Positions 8,305 to 15,395 of a stretch of 22,939 nt of DNA are shown one piece after another (position 1 is the stretch's first letter; each line of letters begins with the position of its first letter). The position numbers and the translations under genes are program-made. This stretch comes from an uncultured Ligilactobacillus sp. Its GTDB lineage: Bacteria > Bacillota > Bacilli > Lactobacillales > Lactobacillaceae. Where the stretch lies: positions 1-22,939 of the forward strand of contig CAKPZY010000030.1 of the NCBI GenBank assembly GCA_934215475.1. The letters are read 5' to 3'. The notes under the pieces were generated by a model that worked only from the letters and a program-made list of their open reading frames with translations, had not been told where the DNA came from and ran no database searches.

Positions 8305-8451
8305 ATTTCAAAAGTTCACAATCGAAATTAGTTTCAGACATAATTAATTGGTTCAGTATCCTAAAAGCTCTTCCACTCCCAAATGTGTTTCTATAAAAAG
8401 GTTGGAATTGCTTTTTTTATTTACGGGTAAAAAAGGTTTTTTCAGTCTAAA

Positions 8452-8515
8452 AGAGCCAATATTCTGACCTGGAACTTGGTTGACGATTGACACAGTTGTA
8501 TATAGGCTCTAAAAT
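8452..8515 (+). promoter_or_regulatory. Promoter of the pxp cluster with flanking inverted half-sites
   Basis: TTGACA (8487-8492) and TAAAAT (8510-8515) are 17 nt apart, a near-consensus sigma-A promoter about 60 nt before pxpB. AGAGCCAATAT (8452-8462) and ATATAGGCTCT (8500-8510) are inverted copies of AGAGCC(A/T)ATAT with one mismatch, 48 bp apart. The second copy abuts the -10. Such spacing would suit a regulator binding two half-sites by looping, but no regulator gene is next to it. The promoter is well supported; the operator is tentative. Confidence 0.65.
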
Positions 8516-8577
8516 TAACTAAATTTAATTCATTAATCGTTTTCTCATTTTAATATTAGAGCTTGAGGTGAGTGCAG

Positions 8578-9303
8578 ATGTCAGCATACAGAATAATTCC
8601 GGTCGGCGATCAAGCTTTGTCGATTGAGTTTCCCAATAAAATAGATGCAAAGGTAAATCAACGTGTGCAACTCTTGGCTCGCAAAATTTCCACGGCAAAA
8701 TATTCCGGAGTCAGAACAGTTATCCCTGCTTACCATACACTCTTGGTCAATTTTGATGCAGCAGTTACTTCCTTTCAAGGTTTGTTTAAAGAACTACATC
8801 CAGTGGTGGATCAAAGTCTGTCGCAAGAGTTACCAGCCAGAAAAGCTTGGAAATTGCCTGTTTGTTATGATGAAAAATTCGGGCCGGATCTCAAAGATCT
8901 CGCTCAATTTGCAGGTATGAGCGTTTCAGATGTAATTAAGCTGCACACTGGGCAGACTTATTTAATTTATTTTTTGGGTTTTCTTCCCGGATTTGCCTAT
9001 ATGGCTGGTGTGGATAAGAAAATCGCTATGCCTAGATTGGCAAAGCCTAGGATCACAATTCCCGCTGGCAGCATAGGTATTGCTGGTTCACAAACGGGTT
9101 TTTATCCTGTTTCTTCACCGGGAGGATGGCGTTTAATTGGACAGACCCCCTTAAAGCTCTATCACAAAGAAGATCCACAGTTTTTCTATCAGCCTGGAGA
9201 TTATTTTCAATTCACGCCGATCAGTCTAAAAAGTTTCGAGGAAATCAAAAAGGAAGACTTAAGTGGTGACTATCAGGTAGAGGCAGTGATTCAAGATGAA
9301 TGA
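8578..9303 (+). CDS. pxpB: 5-oxoprolinase subunit PxpB (KipI/AHS1 family)
   Basis: PxpB with PxpC and PxpA forms the bacterial ATP-dependent 5-oxoprolinase that opens pyroglutamate to glutamate. The product has 241 residues from ATG 8578, seven nt after GAGGTG; a GTG six nt earlier is in frame but too close to that site. Family motifs are the N-terminal IIPVGDQALSIEF, YLIYFLGFLPGFAYMAG (about 125-141), and IPAGSIGIAGSQTGFYPVSS followed by PGGWRLIGQTP. The fold is that of KipI, also the AHS1 part of the urea carboxylase carboxyltransferase domain. It is the first gene of the cluster and overlaps pxpC by 8 nt. Although kipI homologues in Bacillus were first named as kinase inhibitors, this context favours the oxoprolinase role. 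Confidence 0.93.
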   Translation: MSAYRIIPVGDQALSIEFPNKIDAKVNQRVQLLARKISTAKYSGVRTVIPAYHTLLVNFDAAVTSFQGLFKELHPVVDQSLSQELPARKAWKLPVCYDEKFGPDLKDLAQFAGMSVSDVIKLHTGQTYLIYFLGFLPGFAYMAGVDKKIAMPRLAKPRITIPAGSIGIAGSQTGFYPVSSPGGWRLIGQTPLKLYHKEDPQFFYQPGDYFQFTPISLKSFEEIKKEDLSGDYQVEAVIQDE

Positions 9304-10315
9304 AATAATTATTAAGCAACCAGGTCTTCAATCAACTATTCAAGATCTAGGACGCATGACCCACCAAATTGATGGGTTTCCGACTTCAGGCTGCATGGAC
9401 ACTATTTCGTCAATGACAGCTAATATTTTAGTTGGTAACGATCAAAACGCTCCAGTTATCGAATTTGCATTGACTGGACCGACGATTCTTTTCAAAGCTC
9501 CTACCTTTATTGCCGTAAGCGGTGCCCGTTTTCCGCTTGCACTAAATGGAAAAGATATTTCCTTGAACCAGTGCATATATGTACATGCCAATGATCTACT
9601 CAAAATTGGGGGCACGTCACAGGGGAGATATGGATATCTGGCTATTAGAGGAGGGCTTGTGATCTCCAAAGTCTTGGACAGCTATTCAACTACGCAAAGG
9701 CTGAATATCGGAGGCTTTCACGGCAGGGCGTTGAGAAGCGGTGATCATATAAATATTGAACCGCATGCCAAATTGAGTAATTATGCCCACCGATCCATAG
9801 AAGTTGCAAGATATTCAGAAGCAAAAAAGGTAATGAGGATCAGAGTTTTGACTGGGCCGCAGTGGTCTTCCTTTACGAGCACCGATCAGCACTTATTTTT
9901 GTCTCAAAGATATCAACTCACGTTTCAGTCGGATCGTATGGGGTATCGGCTGCAAGGTCAGCCTTTAAATATAAGATCTCAAAACATGCTCTCTGAGGCT
10001 ACCGTTAACGGTGGGATTCAGATTCCTCCCGATGGTCAGCCTATTATACTTCTGGCAGATCGGCAGACGACTGGAGGTTATCCGGTAATTGCCGTTGTAA
10101 TAACCGCAGATATTCCTAAACTCATACAATGTCAGCCAAAACAGAGGATTTGTTTTGAAAATGTGGACTTACAGACCGCTAGTGAAATATTACAACAACA
10201 AAATAAACAGTTAGCTCAATTAAATTTGGAAATCAACGAAGCAAAATTTCAGAAACCTTTCGGAATTAACCGTATTGCTGCGCAACGTATCCAAACACTC
10301 TTCGAGGAGGCGTAA
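9296..10315 (+). CDS. pxpC: 5-oxoprolinase subunit PxpC (KipA/AHS2 family)
   Basis: This is the partner of PxpB in the 5-oxoprolinase complex. The product has 339 residues, starting at ATG 9296 inside the end of pxpB. Family landmarks in order are GLQSTIQDLGR (about 10-20), SGCMDTISSMTANILVGN (31-48), VIEFALTGPTILF, GGLVISKVLDSYSTTQRLNIGGFHGRAL split over 120-145, and the C-terminal QIPPDGQPIILLADRQTTGGYPVIAVV. The last is the most conserved block of AHS2/KipA and of the urea carboxylase carboxyltransferase domain. Because PxpB and PxpC correspond to that domain and accB and accC follow directly, the pair may act here as a carboxyltransferase half. That is an inference; the plain PxpABC role is the established one. 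Confidence 0.93.
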   Translation: MNEIIIKQPGLQSTIQDLGRMTHQIDGFPTSGCMDTISSMTANILVGNDQNAPVIEFALTGPTILFKAPTFIAVSGARFPLALNGKDISLNQCIYVHANDLLKIGGTSQGRYGYLAIRGGLVISKVLDSYSTTQRLNIGGFHGRALRSGDHINIEPHAKLSNYAHRSIEVARYSEAKKVMRIRVLTGPQWSSFTSTDQHLFLSQRYQLTFQSDRMGYRLQGQPLNIRSQNMLSEATVNGGIQIPPDGQPIILLADRQTTGGYPVIAVVITADIPKLIQCQPKQRICFENVDLQTASEILQQQNKQLAQLNLEINEAKFQKPFGINRIAAQRIQTLFEEA

Positions 10316-10317
10316 AA

Positions 10318-10752
10318 TTGGACTTTCAAACAATTAAAAAACTTACACAACTACTAAAAGAAAATAAGCTATCAGAAGTGACGATTCAAAGGGGCGAAGA
10401 CAAAGTGACTTTGAAACAGGAACTCACTGGCTCGGTTGCGCAACCAAGCGCTTCAGGCAATGTTGTTGAAGAAACAAATGATAAAAATAAAGCTGCATCT
10501 GGCACTAATGATCGAGTTCGGCAGACTATCACCGCGCCTTCTGTTGGTGTCTTTTATGCTGCGAAGTCGCCTAATGATCCACCATTCATTAAGGAAGGAG
10601 AACAGATCAAAAAAGGTGATCCAATCTGTATTATCGAGGCCATGAAAGCTTTGAATGAAGTAAAAGCTGATAAAAGTGGCACAGTTGCCAAAATTTTGGT
10701 TGAAGATGGGGAGAGTGTCGAATATGGGCAAGAACTTATTCAGCTCAAATAA
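10318..10752 (+). CDS. accB: Biotin carboxyl carrier protein dedicated to the pxp cluster
   Basis: The carrier swings a covalently bound biotin between carboxylase and transferase sites. The product has 144 residues and starts at TTG 10318 behind GAGGAGG that overlaps the pxpC end. It has the AccB layout: an N-terminal helical segment (1-36), a low-complexity linker rich in Ser, Asn and Ala (37-68), and a C-terminal biotinyl domain (69-144). The biotin attachment motif is EAMKALNEVKAD with Lys110. It lies between pxpC and accC, and there is no accD, accA or fab gene in the window. It therefore probably serves this cluster rather than fatty acid synthesis. Biotinylation would need a ligase encoded elsewhere. 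Confidence 0.93.
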   Translation: MDFQTIKKLTQLLKENKLSEVTIQRGEDKVTLKQELTGSVAQPSASGNVVEETNDKNKAASGTNDRVRQTITAPSVGVFYAAKSPNDPPFIKEGEQIKKGDPICIIEAMKALNEVKADKSGTVAKILVEDGESVEYGQELIQLK

Positions 10753-12082
10753 ACCGGTATCGACTTGGCCTTTTACTAAAGTTCTGGTGGCAAATCGGGG
10801 AGAGATCGCTGTTCGCATCATTCGCAGCTGTCGCGCACTTGGTTTAAAAACAGTTGCTATTTATTCAACTGCAGACAAAAATGCTTTGCATGTTAAGTTG
10901 GCTGATGAAGCAATTTGCGTTGGGCCAGCGAATGCAGCAGACAGCTACTTAAACATTGCGTCGATAATTACGGCTGCAAAAATTACCGGTTCCCAGGCGA
11001 TCCATCCTGGTTATGGTTTTCTTTCCGAAAATGCAGATTTTGCCCAAGCATGTGAAGCAAATCAAGTGAAGTTTATCGGCCCCTCAGCCAATGTTATTTC
11101 TCTCCTAGGCGATAAGGAAACAGCTCGCGCTACAATGGGAAAATATGGATTACCAATAGTGAAAGGGGGAAAAGAAACCATTACAACCGCTAAAGATGCA
11201 TCCTTGCAAGCTGATGAGATCGGATATCCTATTATGTTAAAGGCTAGTGCAGGAGGTGGCGGCAAAGGTATGCGCATCGTACGAAGCAGCGAAGAGCTCA
11301 CGGCCAAATTTTCGGTGGCTCAAAAAGAAGCTGTTTCTTCTTTTGGTGATAAGCGGATGTATTTGGAAAGGTATCTTGAAGCACCGCGCCACATAGAGGT
11401 CCAAATCATGGCCGACCAAGCGGGGCATGTAATTGCTGTTGGAGAACGTGATTGTACTATCCAGGCTCATCATCAAAAAATCATTGAAGAAGCTCCTGCA
11501 GTTGTTTTATCCACGAAGACACGAGAAACGATGCTTTCAAAGTGTGAAAAAGCAGTCGCCAAATTACACTATGAAGGCGCTGGTACCATAGAATTCTTGT
11601 ACAACAGCGATGGTTCTTTTTATTTCATGGAAATGAATACTAGGATCCAGGTTGAACACCCGATCACGGAATTAACATCTGATGTTGATTTGATTACCAT
11701 GCAGTTGCGCCTTGCAGCAGGTGATAAATTAAACGGCCACCGTCCGAAAAGGGCTGGTTTTGTTTTAGAATGCAGATGCAATGCGGTTACCTCTGGGAAA
11801 ATAACTGGGCTTCATTTACCGGGCGGTTACGGTGTCCGCGTCGATACGGCTCTTTACCAAGGGTATTTTGTTCCACCTAATTATGACGGTCTGATCGCAA
11901 AAATTATTGTATATGGAATGGATCGAAAGACAGTAGTTAAACAGATGCAAGCAATTATTGATGAGACAGTTATCTCTGGTATTGGAACCAATTTAGAACT
12001 GTTAGCCCAGCTTTTAGACGATTCAGATTACCAGGAATTGAAAACGACGGTTAATTGGTTAGACAGTAAAATGAAACAGTAA
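10724..12082 (+). CDS. accC: Divergent biotin carboxylase (AccC-like) of the pxp cluster
   Basis: It carboxylates the biotin on AccB using ATP and bicarbonate. The start is ATG 10724, after GGGGAGAG and inside the end of accB, giving 452 residues; upstream in-frame ATGs at 10676 and 10706 lie deeper inside accB. Domains are an N-terminal VLVANRGEIAVRIIRS (20-35), an ATP-grasp with KASAGGGGKGMRIV (173-186), and EMNTRIQVEHPITE (303-316) with the catalytic acids and Arg. Two departures from AccC are visible. The usual QRRHQK is QAHHQK (about 247-252), and the loop after ECRCNA is about eight residues shorter, lacking the EDP...PSPGK form. The enzyme is thus likely a specialised paralogue. Whether carboxylase activity is kept is unknown. 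Confidence 0.92.
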   Translation: MGKNLFSSNKPVSTWPFTKVLVANRGEIAVRIIRSCRALGLKTVAIYSTADKNALHVKLADEAICVGPANAADSYLNIASIITAAKITGSQAIHPGYGFLSENADFAQACEANQVKFIGPSANVISLLGDKETARATMGKYGLPIVKGGKETITTAKDASLQADEIGYPIMLKASAGGGGKGMRIVRSSEELTAKFSVAQKEAVSSFGDKRMYLERYLEAPRHIEVQIMADQAGHVIAVGERDCTIQAHHQKIIEEAPAVVLSTKTRETMLSKCEKAVAKLHYEGAGTIEFLYNSDGSFYFMEMNTRIQVEHPITELTSDVDLITMQLRLAAGDKLNGHRPKRAGFVLECRCNAVTSGKITGLHLPGGYGVRVDTALYQGYFVPPNYDGLIAKIIVYGMDRKTVVKQMQAIIDETVISGIGTNLELLAQLLDDSDYQELKTTVNWLDSKMKQ

Positions 12083-12115
12083 GTTAATGCATAAAAATGG
12101 ACAGGAGTGGTGTGA

Positions 12116-12907
12116 ATGTCAATTGAACTATCGACGTTGAGGCCTGTGGAACTAAGACATTTGATAAGGTCCGGAAAATATAGCGGAACTACGAGTGGTT
12201 TGTGTCCGGGATACACCCAAGCAAACCTGGTCATCTTACCTCAAGAGTTGGCTTATGATTTCTTACTGTTTACTCAGCGCAATCCCAAACCCTGCCCTGT
12301 TTTGGAAGTCAGCGATACTGGCAGTCGGGGATTAAATGTGTTTGCCAAGGACATAGATATAGCTAACGACTTTCCTAAGTATCGAGTCTATGAATATGGG
12401 AAATTGGTGCAAGAGGTCAGTTCTGTTGAACCAATGTGGCAAAAAGATTTTGTCAGCTTCATTATCGGTTGCAGCTTTTCATTTGAAGCAGAATTGCTTG
12501 GGGCTGGGATCGAAATAAGAAATATAACTGAAGGGGTCAACGTTCCAATGTATGATACCAACATCCCACTAAGATCTGCTGGTCAGTTTCATGGGAATAT
12601 GGTAGTTAGTATGCGGCCGATCCCTGAGGAATTGGTAACCAAGGCAGTTCAGGTAACGGCCGCTATGCCTAAGGTCCATGGCGCACCGATCCAAATCGGG
12701 GATCCCCAATTTATTGGGATCAAAGATATAGCGCAGCCAGACTATGGAGATGCGGTGACTATTGATCCAGGCGAAGTACCGGTCTTTTGGCCTTGCGGTG
12801 TTACACCGCAAAACGCGATCATGCAGTCAAAACCGCCGTTAGTGATCACTCATGCCCCTGGTCATATGTTAGTTACTGATGTGGTCAATACGTCGTTGAA
12901 ATACTAG
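12116..12907 (+). CDS. ycsI: YcsI / DUF1445 protein (D-glutamate cyclase family, Pfam PF07286)
   Basis: The product has 263 residues from ATG 12116 (AGGAG site upstream), the normal length for this family. Recognisable segments are SGKYSGTTSGLCPGYTQANL (about 19-38) with the family's G..G...G..QAN pattern, DFVSFIIGCSFSFEAEL, NVPMYDTNIPL, and the C-terminal FWPCGVTPQNA followed by ITHAPGHMLVTD. The eukaryotic relative DGLUCY is a D-glutamate cyclase that forms 5-oxo-D-proline, while bacterial members are usually listed as putative hydro-lyases. Lying between accC and pxpA, a role in making or racemising 5-oxoproline, for example from cell-wall D-glutamate, would fit. The exact reaction here is unproven. 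Confidence 0.9.
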   Translation: MSIELSTLRPVELRHLIRSGKYSGTTSGLCPGYTQANLVILPQELAYDFLLFTQRNPKPCPVLEVSDTGSRGLNVFAKDIDIANDFPKYRVYEYGKLVQEVSSVEPMWQKDFVSFIIGCSFSFEAELLGAGIEIRNITEGVNVPMYDTNIPLRSAGQFHGNMVVSMRPIPEELVTKAVQVTAAMPKVHGAPIQIGDPQFIGIKDIAQPDYGDAVTIDPGEVPVFWPCGVTPQNAIMQSKPPLVITHAPGHMLVTDVVNTSLKY

Positions 12908-12925
12908 AAGAAAGGAGAAATTATC

Positions 12926-13675
12926 ATGGTAAAAATTGATTTAAACAGTGATTTAGGGGAAAGTTATGGACGCTATCATTTAGGCAAAGATGAAGAGATC
13001 ATACCATTGATCAGTTCAGCGAACATTGCCTGCGGTTTCCATGCCGGAGATCCTGATGTGATCGACCAGACAGTGGCCCTGGCTGAAAAAGCACATGTTG
13101 GAATTGGGGCTCACCCGAGCTTTCCAGATTTAAATGGATTTGGACGGCGCAAGATGGACATCCCCTTAGAACAAATCTCACATTTGGTAACCTATCAAAT
13201 TGCTGCACTTGCTGGGTTTACCTCAGATCATAAATTACACCACGTTAAACCACACGGAGCTTTATATAATGCAGCCTGCAAGGATATTCATTTGGCAGAA
13301 GCAATCGTCCGGGGAATTAAACGTTTTGATCCTAAACTACCCATTTATGGTTTAGCCAACAGTTCTTTAATTGATGCCGCTAAGGAGCTTGATCTTCCGT
13401 TTGCTCAAGAAGCATTTGCAGATCGTAATTATCAAGCAAACGGAAATTTAGTGTCCCGTTCAAAAGCAAATGCTGTTTTGACAGATCCTGAAGAAATAGC
13501 CAAAAGAGCAGTCCATATGATCAAGACTCAATCTGTAATAGCTGTGGATGGCAGCCATGTTCCTCTTAAGATCGATTCACTTTGCGTTCACGGAGATAAC
13601 GGGGCAGCTTTAAAAATAGTCAGAAAGCTGGTCGAAACATTCAAGAGCATCCAAATTGAAGTGAAAACATACTGA
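12926..13675 (+). CDS. pxpA: 5-oxoprolinase subunit PxpA (LamB/YcsF family)
   Basis: PxpA is the LamB/YcsF subunit thought to carry the lactam-opening step that yields glutamate. The product has 249 residues, from ATG 12926 after AAAGGAG. Conserved blocks are KIDLNSDLGESYG at the start, SSANIACGFHAGDP (30-43), GIGAHPSFPDLNGFGRR (59-75), HHVKPHGALYN (102-112), FADRNYQANGNLVSR (about 163-177), and a C-terminal SLCVHGDNGAA. The His/Asp-rich blocks form a metal- or substrate-binding barrel in solved relatives. All key blocks are intact, so the enzyme is probably functional although the transporter gene downstream is not. Confidence 0.95.
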   Translation: MVKIDLNSDLGESYGRYHLGKDEEIIPLISSANIACGFHAGDPDVIDQTVALAEKAHVGIGAHPSFPDLNGFGRRKMDIPLEQISHLVTYQIAALAGFTSDHKLHHVKPHGALYNAACKDIHLAEAIVRGIKRFDPKLPIYGLANSSLIDAAKELDLPFAQEAFADRNYQANGNLVSRSKANAVLTDPEEIAKRAVHMIKTQSVIAVDGSHVPLKIDSLCVHGDNGAALKIVRKLVETFKSIQIEVKTY

Positions 13676-13777
13676 AGTTGGATAATAAATTTCCATTATA
13701 AATTTAGCTTGAATCTTATAATTTAGTGCCGAAAGTTCTAAACGAGAGGTATCACGAGATATGAGAAAGATAGGAGA

Positions 13778-15027
13778 ATGACTATGAAAAAAGGCACTAA
13801 GCCATCGTCAAGTAAAAAAGACGATCAGTTGGCAACACAAAAACGGCGCTTACATAGTTCAGCCATGGGTGCAGCATTTTTGATGGCGATGGCTGCAGTT
13901 GGCCCAGGCTTTCTGACGCAAACAGCACTTTTTACTGGACGACTAGGAGCAGACTTTGGTTTTGCGATCGCGATCTGTATCATAGTTGACATTGTGGTCC
14001 AGTTAAATATTTGGCGGATCATCGTTGTTTCGGGAAAACGTGCACAGGTTATTGCAAACGAGGTTTTACCAGGGCTTGGATATTTATTATCAGCTTTAGT
14101 CGCATTTGGAGGTTTAATTTTTAATATCGGTAATATTGGCGGTGCAGGTCTTGGCTTAAATGTTTTGTTTGGAATATCTCCAGAAAATGGGCATTAATAG
14201 CCGCTGCGATAGCCATTGTGATCTTAGTTGTTAAAAATGCTCTAAAAGCGATGGACCGCACAGTTCAACTATTAGCACTGATCAAGATAGGTATTCTGGT
14301 TTTTATTTTATGGATCATGAAAGTTCCGTATAGTACTGCCGTTGTGCATACTTTTGTCCCGTAACATGTTGATTTCCTTTCGATAGTTACCATTGTGGGC
14401 GGTACAGTTGGGGGATATATTTCTTTTGCGGGCGGTCATCGCTTACTTGCTGGAGGTATGAGGGGAAAGAGAAATGTTCGTTACGTTAATGAAGGGGCGC
14501 TGACAGGTATTGGTCTGGCTTCTATTATTCGTGTCATGCTGTTTTTAGCGGGCCTGGCCGTTGTAGTTGTCGGATATAAATTAGACCCATCTAATCCTGC
14601 TGCATCTATTTTCCAATACGCCGCCGGGAATTTTGGTTATAAATTTTTTGGATTGCTTTTATTTGTTTCAGGTATGTCCTCTGTTATCGGCGCGACCTTC
14701 ACGTCAACTTCTTTTTTGGATTATGCTGTCAAAAAAGAAACAGCCGTTAAATTTAAGAAATATAGTAGTGCTTTAATTGTTGGTTTTATTATTTTTAGCA
14801 CGGCCATATTTTATTTTATTGGGAATCCGGCACAAATGCTGGTATTTGCTGGCGCTGTCAACGGGTTTGTTTTACCGATCGCCTTAGCTATCCTGCTGGT
14901 AGCCAGTCACAAAAAAAGGATCATGCAAAATAATTACCATCATCCTGCTTGGCTTTTTGGCACAGGTTGGTTAGTTGTTGTCTTCATGGCATATGCTGGG
15001 ATCGAAACTGTGATCAATCTCTTTTAG
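13778..15027 (+). pseudogene. ycsG: YcsG, NRAMP-like transporter, broken by a frameshift and a stop
   Basis: Two open pieces make one transporter. The first (13778-14197) gives about 139 residues with AVGPGFLTQTALFTGRLGAD and stops early after ISPENGH. A +1/-1 shift near 14183-14189 restores a reading frame starting WALIAAAIAIVILVVK, which runs to an in-frame TAA at 14362-14364 and then continues to 15027 as VGGYISFAGGHRLLAGG and further membrane segments. Two independent lesions argue against a single read error. The protein is the NRAMP/YcsG member of pxp clusters. The DPGN metal motif of TM1 is GPGF here, and no MPH motif is visible in TM6. It may therefore carry an organic substrate such as 5-oxoproline, but that is inferred. 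Confidence 0.85.
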
Positions 15028-15119
15028 CTTAATTTGTTTTTCCTTATAAGTTGAAGGTGAACAAAGCTCGACATTTTTAACCCGGCTAATTATTTTGATC
15101 TAAAAATATTGGGTTATAG
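15028..15119. other. Intergenic DNA before the trpB promoter
   Basis: An AT-rich stretch between the broken transporter and the trpB promoter. No clear terminator was found for the pxp cluster. An AACCC...GGGTT inverted repeat (near 15080 and 15111) is the only structure seen, and its arms are too far apart to act as a terminator. Confidence 0.4.
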
Positions 15120-15154
15120 TTGACATTTAACGAAAAGTGAACCATAATTGGTTC
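15120..15154 (+). promoter_or_regulatory. trpB promoter with palindromic operator on the -10
   Basis: TTGACA (15120-15125) and CATAAT (15143-15148) lie 17 nt apart, a near-consensus sigma-A promoter. GAACCATAATTGGTTC (15139-15154) has perfect 6-bp arms around TAAT and covers the -10 and the start site. A dimeric repressor bound there would block transcription. The protein is unknown; the site does not resemble the E. coli TrpR operator. Confidence 0.7.
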
Positions 15155-15181
15155 CATTATTTGGAAGGAGAGATCACATAT

Positions 15182-15217
15182 ATGACGACAACTTTGTGGC
15201 AAATCTGGCATAGGTAA
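15182..15217 (+). CDS. Trp-codon leader peptide MTTTLWQIWHR
   Basis: An 11-codon frame starts at ATG 15182, 11 nt after GGAAGGAG (15163-15170), and stops at TAA 15215-15217. It holds two TGG codons (15197-15199 and 15206-15208), a density far above average for the rare amino acid tryptophan. The peptide sits between the trpB promoter and an intrinsic terminator, the arrangement of ribosome-mediated attenuation. Scarce charged tRNA-Trp would stall the ribosome on these codons and change RNA folding downstream. The peptide itself is not expected to have another function. Confidence 0.75.
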   Translation: MTTTLWQIWHR

Positions 15218-15237
15218 GTGAGTCGACATTTATTAGT

Positions 15238-15358
15238 GTAGGCTTAATTTTAGTGACTTATTAAAGGAGCCTATGCTGGTGGTGATCTTTTTTGGTTGCA
15301 CTGCATAGAAAAAATGCAGTGCTTTTTTGTTGCCTTTTAAGGCCCTTCTGTAGGCTCC
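15238..15358 (+). promoter_or_regulatory. trpB transcription attenuator with competing RNA segments
   Basis: Segment A GTAGGCT (15238-15244) can pair with segment B AGCCTAT, part of GGAGCCTAT (15266-15274). B's end, CTATGC (15271-15276), can instead pair with GCATAG (15303-15308), which would break the terminator stem. A second copy of A, GTAGGCTCC (15350-15358), can also pair with B around the terminator. A and C share TGTAGGCT as a direct repeat 112 nt apart. Antiterminator and terminator forms are thus exclusive. The folding logic and the link to Trp stalling are inferred; how a stall at 15197-15208 would free segment B is not evident. Confidence 0.6.
15298..15328 (+). terminator. Intrinsic terminator of the trpB leader
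   Basis: GCACTGCAT (15298-15306) and ATGCAGTGC (15314-15322) form a perfect 9-bp stem with a 7-nt loop, followed by TTTTTT. It lies between the Trp leader peptide and trpB, about 70 nt before the trpB start, so it would end transcription before the gene unless disrupted. Confidence 0.9.
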
Positions 15359-15395
15359 AACTTGTTTCAATGGCAAAATGAGGAGGATCTTAATT

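Noticed and set aside
8396..8421. Terminator after hom (AAAAAG...CTTTTTTT)
   Set aside because: The stem is short and A/T only, so it is too weak to call although the T run is suggestive.
10453..10821. 122-codon frame on the minus strand opposite accB/accC
   Set aside because: It lies antisense to two well-supported genes, has no family motif and no ribosome binding site.
10318..12082. accB/accC as part of the fatty-acid acetyl-CoA carboxylase
   Set aside because: There is no accA, accD or fab gene near; they are embedded by overlap between pxpC and ycsI, and AccC departs from usual motifs.
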